Assembly (NCBI GenBank): GCA_003952965.2
Contig: CM025856.1
Coordinates: 30,709,110 to 30,773,109, forward strand
DNA length: 64,000 nt
Direction of reading: 5' to 3'
Origin: Morella rubra
Lineage: Eukaryota; Streptophyta; Magnoliopsida; Fagales; Myricaceae
The notes under the pieces were generated by a model that saw only the letters and a program-made list of their open reading frames with translations, did no database searches and had not been told where the DNA came from. Numbering within the stretch: position 1 is the first letter of the stretch; each line of letters begins with the position of its first letter. The position numbers and the translations under genes are program-made. Shown here in pieces: positions 12,304 through 21,941 of this stretch.

Positions 12304-12827
12304 AATATTAAGGCTTAAATATACTTTCATACCCCTTAGTATTTGAATATTGCAAACATATCCCTCTGGTAAAGAAAGTCGATTTTGTATCCATTTCGTT
12401 TTGAAAACATCTCAAGTCTATCTCAATTATATGTGCACGAATCAAAAAGCGTCACGTGTCTTTTTGGACCTACTATCTCCACATCAAAGGTCCAATTAGT
12501 ACCTTGTCATCTACTAAACCAACTAGTTGTAAGTAAAACTCACGTGTTTAAAGACATTCATTTCACTCGGCAAGGTTCTGACTGAGCCTTTGATGTGAAA
12601 AATAATAGGCCTAGAAAGACACACAACTCTTTTAAATTCATGCACACATAGTTGACTTATACAAAGTCACTATTTTCCGTTCATTTTTAAATAGAGACAG
12701 ATTGAATGATATATTTTAAACAGAAAGCTTATCTTAGGGATACAAAAATCAACTTTCTTTACCACAATGATATATTTGCTATATTCAAATACTACATGGG
12801 TGTGAGATGCATTCAAGCCTAATATTA
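12304..12827. mobile_element. 524-bp MITE-like long inverted repeat
   Basis: The left arm (AATATTAAGGCTTAAATA, then TAGTATTTGAATATTGCAAA and GGTAAAGAAAGTCGATTTTG) is repeated in reverse complement at the right arm (from 12827 inwards: TAATATTAGGCTTGAATGC, TAGTATTTGAATATAGCAAA, GGTAAAGAAAGTTGATTTTTG). Pairing continues inwards: GTCACGTGTCTTTTTGGACC and CACATCAAAGG near 12452-12492 match CCTTTGATGTG and the following block near 12584-12625 in reverse complement. A transcript would fold into one long imperfect hairpin. No ORF or known transposase was seen. Confidence 0.75.
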
Positions 12828-13257
12828 ACTCATACTTTTTTCTTAATTTCCTGCTAACATAAGGAGTACATTGGTCCATTATAGAAGTGTCAAGATGTTC
12901 CAAGTGGTAAGATCTAAATCCAAACATATTACTATAAATTGGTTAATATTGGGTGCCATAAATCAAGCAACTAATGTAATCTAAGCTTATTCGATCTTTT
13001 TCATGGGGATTGATTTGCATATCTCTTAAAAGATTAGTAAATATATATTTTCCCCCAAACTGAAACTTGATTTTCTCGAGTAAATGTTCATTAACTAAGT
13101 TTTGAAGATGACTAATTGAATTCCATTGTGATTTGATGATAAAAAGTAGCAAGTACGAGTGTTTGGATATTTCATTTTTATTCCGTTATTCATTGAGACA
13201 ATAACGCATGGAACCCGAAAAAAGAACAGGAAACCAACTTATGTTTTAGCAAAGGGA

Positions 13258-13577
13258 AATTTACAAATACACACTAGGTTTTAATGATTTTTAAAAAACT
13301 TACTGAGTTTTAAAAAATTTCAAAACGTTCACTAGGTTTATCATTTTGGTATAAAAATTCACTGAACCCAACGCCTTTAAACCGGTTTAATGGAAAATTC
13401 ATCCGTCTAATCATACTGTGACACTGTGTCCTTAAATAAATAAAAAATTTAAAACTAAATATAAAATTAATTAAAAAATTTTTTTTTTTGAAAAGATCGG
13501 GTCCGCGTTTTGAAATTTTTTAAAACTCAGTAAGTTTTTTAAAAAGTCGTTAAAACCTAGTGTGATATTTGTAAATT
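13258..13577. mobile_element. 320-bp MITE with ~70-bp inverted arms
   Basis: The left arm starts AATTTACAAATACACACTAG and continues with GGTTTTAATGATTTTTAAAA, CTTACTGAGTTTTAAAA and TTTCAAAACG. The right arm, read in reverse complement from 13577, gives AATTTACAAATATCACACTA, GGTTTTAACGACTTTTTAAA, CTTACTGAGTTTTAAAA and TTTCAAAACG. The arms are about 70 bp and over 85% alike by eye. The central 180 bp is unrelated and non-coding. No clear target duplication was identified. Confidence 0.8.
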
Positions 13578-14679
13578 AAGCTTTAAGTATTAACATATAG
13601 ATTATTCTCCTCATTATTCTGCGACATGCTAAATTATTTTCCGTAATGTTGCCGTTAATTATCAATATTGCAACAAAACATTATTATTTCCCACTTAAGT
13701 ATATATGCGTGATATGTCGCGTTAAACATCGCTTGAAACTAAAATATGTTGTCAGGTAAATTACTTAATCCACAATCTTTACCTTTGAAATTGAATGATC
13801 AAGAGTTTGTTAGATTAACACTTAATGATGTCAACATTTATTACTCGTACGAAACAAGTATCTCAACCATGTCTATCTATCCAAATGTTCTATTATATCG
13901 TGGCCCTTGTTTCGTTAAAGATTGTTTATAATTTTCATTTTGAATTGTATAATATTATTAATAGAAAGATGGACAAAATATGTGAATATTCTATTACATT
14001 TCCGTTGTTTCGTTAAAGATTATTTATAATTTTATTTTCAAATTGTATAATATAATTCAAAAAAATATAACAAAACATGTGAATATTAAATTGTCAATGT
14101 AAATTTGTAAGCTGTGTGGACCATTTTGCGAGATTCACATGCTATGTTTATTGGGATACTTGATTCACATAGTATATTATAAAATTATCATTATTCTCTA
14201 AATTATATAACAGACAAAAAAAGTTAAATGGGACGCCGATAACGTCCAAAAAGTAGTTGTTATAGTAATTACTCTGCGTTAAAATCTCCTCCTTCCCCAA
14301 ATAAAAGAAGCGACAAATGGCTGGTATTATTTCTGGTATGTTTTGCGCCTGCTCATTCAATGCTATGAATAAATAATAACGCCGTAACAGCGAAATTATT
14401 TACTCGAGAAATCGCCCTTGCTGGCAGCCTTTATGAATCGTGCTTGGCAGTCATAAATAAAATACAACAAATATATAAAAAAAAATAGTGGAAAAGGAAC
14501 CTTTTGGAAATGGCGCAAACTAATCTCAGTCCTTGAAAACTTTCCCTCCAGTTCTGCCTTCGTCTCCGCAAATTCAAAACCCCCCTCCCACCCCGACACT
14601 GTCCCTCTTATCACATTTAATTCCCACTCTGTCCCCTCTGCGAACCGACGTAACACCGATCCCTATCCCGATTTCCGAG
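13578..14679. other. Intergenic DNA upstream of the POLAR-like gene
   Basis: AT-rich sequence with no convincing ORF. Small direct repeats (TTTCGTTAAAGATTRTTTATAATTTT near 13912 and 14009) occur. The GC content rises from about 14530 (CCCCCCTCCCACCCC), marking the promoter/5' UTR side of the next gene. Confidence 0.45.
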
Positions 14680-16763
14680 ATGAAAAGCATCTTCTTAAAA
14701 ACCCTCAGGCCTCAGCCTATTCCCTTTCCGTCTTAAACCCAAGAATCAGCGGATTCGCGTGGCGGATATACTCGCCGAGGAAGACGACGACGACTCTGTT
14801 TTGGGTTTTGGTATGGACTGGCGGCGCGTGGCGACGGGTCTACGAGCCTCCAGTGCTCCTTGCCTCGCCGGATCATTGCTTGGTGGCTGGGATCGCTGAG
14901 GCGGGGAAAAGAGAGGACTATTGTGGTCCGGGCTCAGAAAAGTGAGGTGGGGGAGGAGGTTTGCGAATCCGGCCGTGGAAGTCGTTTGATTAATGGTCTG
15001 GACGGCGGTGATTCATCACTATCGGCTTCGGAAAGCGAGGGTTCAGGTGAAAAGATTGAACGTGTTCCATATTTTTCATTTTAATTTGATATTAGCTAGT
15101 TTTAAGATTTAATTGACGGTTGGCGATGTTTCTACTGACATTCTTTGTGCCTGATGGTATCAAATTGTGTTGTCAACTACCTTTATCCACTGTTAGGTAT
15201 TATGTTAGACGAAAATCAGTCATATCTGTATAGTTCGACGCAGTGTAGATGTTATTAGGGAGACAAAGGACTAAAGGAGTGGGATTGGAAAGATCGGAAA
15301 TCCAAAGAGTATCAGGAGAATCGTGTTAATCCACAATAGATGTAGATGCATGTCTTACTTCTTTAAGATGTCATTGTTCCCTTCGATAAGTTCCGCTACC
15401 TACGGACAGATTTTTTCTTGGAAATTTCTTGCTGGCTCTTCCCTGTCTTACTTCTTTAAGATGTCATTATGCTTATTTTCGGTGTCTGCCTCGTCTGTGG
15501 TGTATTTTCGGTTGAGTGCCCGATAATTGGGGGTGTTTGTTTGCTCAATTTTTTGGAGGCCCAAAATTTCTATCACACCAAACACATTTCACAAATCCCA
15601 ATAAACTTTAACATTCACAAGATTCTTAAAATTTTGAGAATATTCTCCAAAATTTCGGTAAACAAATGCCCCCAATATTTTCGGTTGAGTGCCTGGTGAC
15701 AGAGTGTGATTTTTTCCTTCCTCCTTTTCCCCCTTGCAGTTACTGTTTTCTATTGCTATATATCGAGTAAATATCGGAAATGTTTCCAATATATCCAGGA
15801 CAGTGCAGAAAAGATGCTTCTTTCAACTTGGGAGTTGGGTGCAGTTTGCTATATCTCATTGCAGCGAGTAAAAATGAACTTACTAAGATGGGGGAGCTGC
15901 AAAAGCAAATGGAAACGCTCCTGCAAAATGTCAAAGGGGAGTTGAAAACGAAGGATGCAATGTCCAAGGCAATCGAGTCAGATGTTACTCTTGCCTATTC
16001 CACCACTGATCGGCAAGAAGGCTCAAACTCCAATGACAGGCTTTCATTTCAGTCACAAACGACATCAATTGCTTTAACAGATTCGGAAACAACTATCGTG
16101 TCTCAACAAGAGGAATATGTAGAGGGAATTGATGAACTTGAGGCAGAATTTGAAGCTGAATTGGAACGTTTACAGATCCATTTGGATGGGGAAAACTCGT
16201 TGAAACCTTCACAGCAGCAAGGGATACGGGTACATGAAATTACAATGAGTGTGTTATTCTCTGATATCTATAAAACTGTATTCACCAGTGGAAAGTAGCA
16301 CCATTTGTCTTGATCCACGCCTTTGTTTACTTTCATTTTGCATTTTTGTCTTATCATCTCAAGCAATCCTCCCCCTCTTTCAGTTTATTTATTCTTCTCC
16401 CGATTTCTCTGTTGCATTTTATAGATGTCTGTAAACTGAAAATGGCAGGTGACTGTTGAGGACACTGCTTCCAATCGAAGCTGCAGTTTGAGTTTTAGGG
16501 AAGCCATTGACCCACAAAATTCAGGTACTGAAGTGCACTGTGGAGTTCCACCCACAGAACTTGAGAGAAGGTTGCATGAACTGCTGGAAGCAAGACAGCA
16601 AGAACGCATAAAAGAGCTAGAAGCTGCTCTAGAACGTGCCATGCTCAAGCTTCGTGAGAAAGAAGCAGAGATTTCGTGGTGGAAAGACACTGCTCGACTT
16701 CTTTCCCATCACGTTCCAGGGTCTTCATCACTTAGTTCTCATCACAATCCGGTAATTACTTAA
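14680..16763 (+). CDS. POLAR-like coiled-coil protein; first exon apparently frameshifted
   Basis: Related to POLAR, a plant protein that marks cell polarity in asymmetric stomatal-lineage divisions. Exons end at 15046, run 15799-16229 and 16449-16763 (stop TAA), with consistent phases. Diagnostic segments are GVGCSLLYLIAASKNELTKM and LQKQMETLLQN (exon 2), DELEAEFEAELERLQIHLD (acidic coiled coil), and PTELERRLHELLEARQQER with KEAEISWWKDTARLL (exon 3). The first exon reads RIRVADILAEEDDDD in one frame, then SLPRRIIAWWLGSLRRGKER in another. The first frame has no ATG after the stop at 14696. The only upstream ATG (14680) opens in the second frame and hits TAA at 14734. Two compensating single-base shifts would restore one frame. 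The N-terminus is therefore unresolved: sequence error, pseudogene or an unseen 5' exon. Family assignment rests on remembered motifs. Confidence 0.6.
15351..15700. repeat. Direct repeats around a MITE in POLAR-like intron 1
   Basis: TGTCTTACTTCTTTAAGATG followed by TCATT occurs at 15351 and again at 15444 (offset 93 bp). TATTTTCGGTTGAGTGCC occurs at about 15502 and again at about 15676 (offset 174 bp), bracketing the element at 15529-15673. The intron therefore has a history of local duplication plus transposon insertion. Confidence 0.7.
15529..15673. mobile_element. Short MITE with GGGGG-TGTTTGTTT ends
   Basis: A 145-bp AT-rich element with ends GGGGGTGTTTGTTTG and CAAATGCCCCC preceded by GGTAAA (reverse complement GGGGGCATTTGTTTACC). 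It lies in intron 1 of the POLAR-like gene. AATT/AATA flank the ends. A right end of the same type occurs near 63695. It is non-coding. Confidence 0.55.
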
Positions 16764-18227
16764 ATATGGAGGTAAGCATCAAATTGTAATTAATAGCTTT
16801 TGAGTGAGATTTAGATCAAGCCACCATGTATATGGTGTACATGGTGTCTGGTGATAAGTCACCGGATTTATTCGGGGTTTTGGCTTTTGATCGGTACAGT
16901 GCAGTATAGAAAATGGAGAATGTAAATGGAAAGAATTATACGTAGATTCCAGAAAAGCAACAGAATGGCTTTAAAACTCGGAGACCGTTTCTTTTCCCCT
17001 TCTAATCTGAGTACTTCCTCTGGGTGATATGTTTTAGGTCCTACATCCTCTTCGCATGTTTTATACTCTCTTTCCCATATAAATCCGTGCTCCTAAAAGA
17101 ATAGGAATTGTAGTTGCTATCAAATGAAATTTGCTCCTCGCATTTCACATAGGAGATGCAAACGTTTCAAACCCATAAGCATGTATCTCGATTGAAAAAA
17201 GACCGAGCTACATTGTCATTTTGGGCATTTTTTAGAGAACTGAAGCTCATCGTGGGTCAGTTGCGCACAAGTCAGAAATGCGTAGAAGAAGTTGCCAATC
17301 ACGAGGCCACTGGGCCGAAGTCGAGCTTGTTAAAGGAAAGTTCTTGAATCTTGATGGATGTTTCATGTGGACTGAGGACACTGTTCCGATATATCATGTC
17401 AAACTAAAAGTGCAAAGAACTCAATTATCAAAAAAAATAAAAAATAAAAAAATTGCAAAGAACATATGGCCAACAATGGAATCGGGAATCCTGATCAGAT
17501 TGTTGTTGGACATGTCACGTGGCAGTAAAATTTTCAGACTTCCTCAGAAAGTTTGGAAACAAGACTAGGCAGGTCCGCGAAATTAACGGTAGGAACGGGA
17601 AAGAGAAGCGCGTGGGTCCCTGCTTAGTGCTTACCTACCTCCCAAGTTACCAAGCAATACTCTGCAACCAACACGGCAGGCCACGCCAACATCACACGCA
17701 AAAGCCGCAGAAAATATGCTTGCGTGCCCACTACATCCCCACTAAGCCATTTCGTCCCCATTCGCTTCTTTGTAGGCCTTCCCGTTAAAAACTGAGCACC
17801 ACCATGGCCATTCCCTGTTCTCCTAATCGCTGCCTTTAATATTTGTTCTTTTGCTCCTCCAGCTTCGCGCGTTTCCTTCTCTTCCGGCGGGCTCTCCCAC
17901 CGCTACAGCCTCCGAATTCAAGGTATTTATTTCTTGACCTCTTCTTTTTCGGTCACGGGTGGTAGTCAATCTGAAAAAAATGGCTGAGATTGAAGGAATA
18001 ATACGGGATCAAGGAATCTGATTCTAATTCAGGTAAGGACAAAACGAAATTGACCTCCAAATAGAGAAACTAAAATCATGTGGTTCAGGCGTTGAAAAAA
18101 AATGATGCGGTAGTCATTTCTACATACTAGTCTGCGTTTCCTTTTGCCTTTTCAATAGCTGAGCCCGACTGACGAAAGAGAGAGAGAGAGAGAGAAAAAA
18201 AAGAAGAAGAAAAAGATCCTTCTTACC
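16764..18227. other. POLAR-like 3' flank and chorismate mutase promoter/5' UTR
   Basis: No coding region was recognised. The segment from about 17800 is pyrimidine-rich and probably the start of the next transcript. A donor (TTCAAG|GTATTTAT, 17922) and an acceptor (TTTCAATAG, 18158) suggest a 5' UTR intron. A GA microsatellite at about 18175-18200 lies just before the first ATG. Confidence 0.4.
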
Positions 18228-20006
18228 ATGTCTGTGCTATTACTGATTCTGTTTCTGGTATCTCATGGTGGCGTTAGACGCAATACAACGGCAATGGCAC
18301 TCTCCGAACATAAATCGGCGAAGGAACCGACGCTTGATTCCGTAAGAGACTCTTTGATCAGACAAGAAGACACCATTATCTACGGCCTGATAGAACGGGC
18401 GCGGTTCCCCATTAATTCTCTGACGTACGACCAATCCTACGCTAAGATTCCGGGGTTTTCCGGTTCCTTGGTTGAGTTCGTCAGTCGGGAAACGGAGGCC
18501 CTCCAAGCTAAGGTATGTGCTATTTTTCCAGATAAACAAGAAACGCGGAATGCTACCTTTGAATATTCTAAAAAAGAAACGCTTAGTAACTCCCATTTGT
18601 CTGGAATTCCGTTCTCATTTGTCTCGTCGTTTGTTTTGCCGTTTCTTTTTGTCCCAATAACTCCAATTTGGGCTTGTCGTGTCAGTTGGTCGTTAGTGTG
18701 GCTAGTGGGCCCAGCACCATACTACAAAACAAATTAAAAGAGCAGGGTCATAAAAAAAATAAAGACTAGGTAGGGGTCGTAAATTCTATCGATTGTTTTA
18801 AATTGAGCAAATTTCTTACTATTTTTTTTGTTTGTAAAAGGTGATAATTGTTATGTTAAAGTTGGAAGCATTTGATTTAATTAAGATTCTATGAAGTTAA
18901 CAATTACAGAGTCAAAATGTAGGAAGAAGGACTTGGGAAGTTTTTGGAAGCCAGAGTAGTTATCTATTTTGCCTTCATGAATTGCTTCACACTTTTTGCT
19001 GAAGCATCTGTCATAGTGGTAGACAGGATAGTATACTAATTCTTGGTTCTGCCATTTTTCTCGGTTTATCGTAGGAATTTACTTTGTTACAGCTTTCTGT
19101 CCACTGAATTACTCGTGTCCTGGATATTTCTGCTTTCTGATTTGGTTAGAACGCCGAATTTGAACTTTAGTAAAATCACGGGAATCATGTGAATCTTACA
19201 GGCGGGTAGATTTACAAACCCGGAAGAACATCCCTTTTTTCCAGATCATTTACCGCCCTCGCTGGTTCCACTTCACAACCATACGAATGTAATGATCAGC
19301 CTCAAGAACTCTGGTTTTGGTTTTTGATTTTTTGAAATGTCAGGTTTTCGTTTTATCTAACACCAGCTATAGATTTTGTATCCTCCAGCCGCTTCCGTTA
19401 ACATAAACAAGTCCATATGGGATGCGTATTTCGACAAACTGCTTGCATTATTAGCTGCCCCCGGCGACGATGGCAATTATGCGTCAACTGCTGCTAGCGA
19501 TCTTGTTTGTTTGCAGGTAAAGGTGCCTCTGTGAACCTTTTCTTTATGTTGTAGTATGCTGCAGCAGATAAGACTGTTGGATTTGCAGGCTCTCTCCAGA
19601 AGGATTCACTATGGAAAGTTAGTAGCTGAGGTGAAATTCAGGGAGTCCTCTAAAGACTATGAGCCAGCGATTCGTGCTCAGGTAGTCCCAAGTGTTGTTA
19701 AAAGGATTATTTTGAACTTGCTAATTTGTCGAGAGAAAAATAACAGAAGTCTTGTGTTGGTTGTTTCAGGACAGAGATGCTCTGATGAAATTGCTGACAT
19801 TTGAGAGCGTGGAAGAGATGGTGAAGAAGAGAGTTGCAAAGAAGGCCATGGTGTTTGGGCAACAAGTGACTTTGAACAACAGTACTAATGACAACCATGG
19901 GAAGTGCAAGGTGGATCCGTCTTTTGTTTCTCGGCTCTACGGGGAGTGGATAATGCCCCTTACAAAGCTTGTCCAAGTTGAGTACCTCCTACGCCGCCTT
20001 GATTGA
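18228..20006 (+). CDS. CM2: Chorismate mutase (CM2 type)
   Basis: Converts chorismate to prephenate, the first committed step to Phe and Tyr. Five exons: 18228-18512, 19202-19288, 19373-19516, 19589-19681 and 19770-20006, all phase 0, giving 281 residues; plant cytosolic CMs are about 255-265. The AroQ-type helix is clear (LDSVRDSLIRQEDTIIYGLI), followed by SVNINKSIWDAYFDKLL, GDDGNYASTAASDLVCLQAL, SRRIHYGKLVAEVKFRESS, YEPAIRAQDRDALMKLLTFE and the C-terminal SRLYGEWIMPLTKLVQVEYL. There is no plastid transit peptide, so this is the cytosolic (CM2) form rather than plastid CM1. The first ATG gives a hydrophobic start (MSVLLLILFLVSHGG); a second in-frame ATG at 18294 (MALSEHKSAKE) would give a usual cytosolic protein of 259 residues. 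The start is therefore open. Confidence 0.93.
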
Positions 20007-20600
20007 AGCCTATTTACCCTCGGATGGACCAAGTTTCACCAAATTTAATTTTTCTAATGTATAATTTATGCTAATTGGCAAGGATTTCTAGAACATCACT
20101 CAAATTAAATCATCTCAAAAGCTAGTAAATTTATGTTTTCATGTCAATTTTTTATTATTTTTATAATCTGGTATTCAGTAAGTTTATGCACATCTTAATT
20201 AATTTCAGAATCTGTGTAAACTTTTTATCTCACATAAACTGAATAATTATAAGATAAAAGGTACTGGGAGCTCAAAGGATTAGTAACACATAAATTATGA
20301 ATTGGAGACTTTAAAAACGAGCGAACAACCCAAACATTTACTGTTAAAAAAAAATAAAAATGAAAGAATGAAAGAAAGAAATAAAGAAAGGAGAATATGT
20401 CCACTGGACGGCCCAAGCGTTTTTTAGGCCTTTTTATTTTTTTATTTTTCTGTCAAATCCAGGCTACAGCACCTGCGCATGGCAATTGGCATCAGAACTT
20501 TTCAAGTACCTGTCAACTTGCAGATCATTTTCGATGAGAATCCTTACAAACGGTAAAAACGACCGGCGACCGATCTTGATCCGTGGAGGCCCATACCTAA

Positions 20601-20843
20601 TTTTGTTTTCTAGGCCGAGGCCCACGGAAAAGTATATTAAATGCATAACATATTAATAAATTTATTTAATAGTTTATATTAAAATATATAAAAAATATAT
20701 AATTAAAAAGTATATTTTAATATAGACTATTGGATGGATTCATTAATGTATTATCATTTATCTAATGATCTGTTAAATTTATTAGGTAATTCTCTCTTAA
20801 GAAAGAATCTGAGTTCGAGAGCTACACTTAATTTTTTTGATAA
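20601..20843. mobile_element. AT-rich palindromic insertion flanked by 13-bp direct repeats
   Basis: GGCCCATACCTAA is present on both sides (20588-20600 and 20844-20856), like a target-site duplication. Inside, arms at about 20647-20690 and 20707-20752 pair in reverse complement (TTATATTAAAATATA against TATATTTTAATATAGAC, and TAATAGT against ACTATTGG). It is non-coding. A 13-bp duplication is long for a cut-and-paste element, so the class is not assigned. Confidence 0.5.
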
Positions 20844-20994
20844 GGCCCATACCTAACTAAAATTGAAATAATCTGTTATTATCCACGCCAACACTAAGCC
20901 CACGATAGAATCCTCAATTATCATCTGCTTTAAACTCGACATTACGACACATTCGTTTTAGTAAAATTTTTAGAATTTGAATCTAACTCTCTAT

Positions 20995-21025
20995 AATTAC
21001 AATTACAATTACAATTATAATTACA
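20995..21025. repeat. (AATTAC)n microsatellite
   Basis: About five near-perfect copies of a 6-bp unit (AATTAC, one TAATTAC variant) in the intergenic DNA upstream of NRPD2. Confidence 0.8.
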
Positions 21026-21941
21026 ATATTATTTATATATAAATACCAATGCAACTAAATATTATCATTTTTATAAACATAAATATAAATTAATAACTTC
21101 TATACAAATATTAATAAAACGACGGTATTATTTAAAAATTCACCCACATTTAAAATTCTTAAACTTTTTGCCAAAACATACCAACTGACATGCGTTCCGA
21201 GTGTTTCGTAGTTCACATGTCCGTACAAGTTACGCACAAGAGCTCACCAAAAAAAACACTCATCACTCATGCGAGAGGTCATATTTGTATCCTGATTCCA
21301 AAGGACTCCAGCGGTCCAGCCCCAAAGGGTGTCAAACGCCGATTCCTTATACGTTACTTTTTATTTTTCTATCTAATCCCCTATCCGTTACTCTCGAGGA
21401 GTCATCTTCGTCCCTACTGACTCCACTGTGGTAGTCTCATTCCTAGAGCACTGAGACTAAACGCTCTGTGGAAGTGAGAGAACGGAGGGAGAGCGTGCGT
21501 GCGGAAACCCTCGAAAACCACATTCCTGCACGGACATTTTTGTAGCATTGAATTAAAAAACCCTAGAAAACGACCCATTCATTGGGGTTTTTGAGCTCTT
21601 AAGGGGAAGGTCTTAACGGAGAAGGGGTGTTCTGTCTTTTTGGGAGATCATCGCATTCCCAGAAGCTAACTGTAAGTCTCTCTCCCTCTCTCTTTCCCTT
21701 TCAGCACTTGGGAAGAATTACTTTGTCATGCCTTCTCCGTGTTGTTTCCTCGACGTTTTCATTAGAAAACAAGAAATGATTTTTATTTGATTTATAAAAA
21801 AAAAAATATTTTATTTCACTGCTGACCAGACCCAGCGGATGCGCTGCTGCTAAGTGGAGGTTTTGGATATGATTTCTTTGACGGTTTTACTGTTGTTACT
21901 TATCTTTTTATCCTTGTTTTTTTCCATAGATTTTGAAACCA

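Larger units (their letters stand above)
20007..21929. other. CM2-NRPD2 intergenic region with NRPD2 5' UTR
   Basis: No gene was found. It contains the AT-rich palindrome at 20601-20843, an AATTAC microsatellite at 20995-21025, and from about 21430 the probable NRPD2 leader. A consensus donor (CTAACT|GTAAGTCTC, 21671) and acceptor (TTTCCATAG, 21929) imply a 5' UTR intron ending 12 bp before the NRPD2 ATG. Confidence 0.5.

Noticed and set aside
20760..20843. Possible SINE from a GAGTTCGAGAGC B-box-like motif
   Set aside because: The motif lies at the wrong end of the inserted segment, the A box is weak and there is no clear 3' tail, so only a generic insertion is called.
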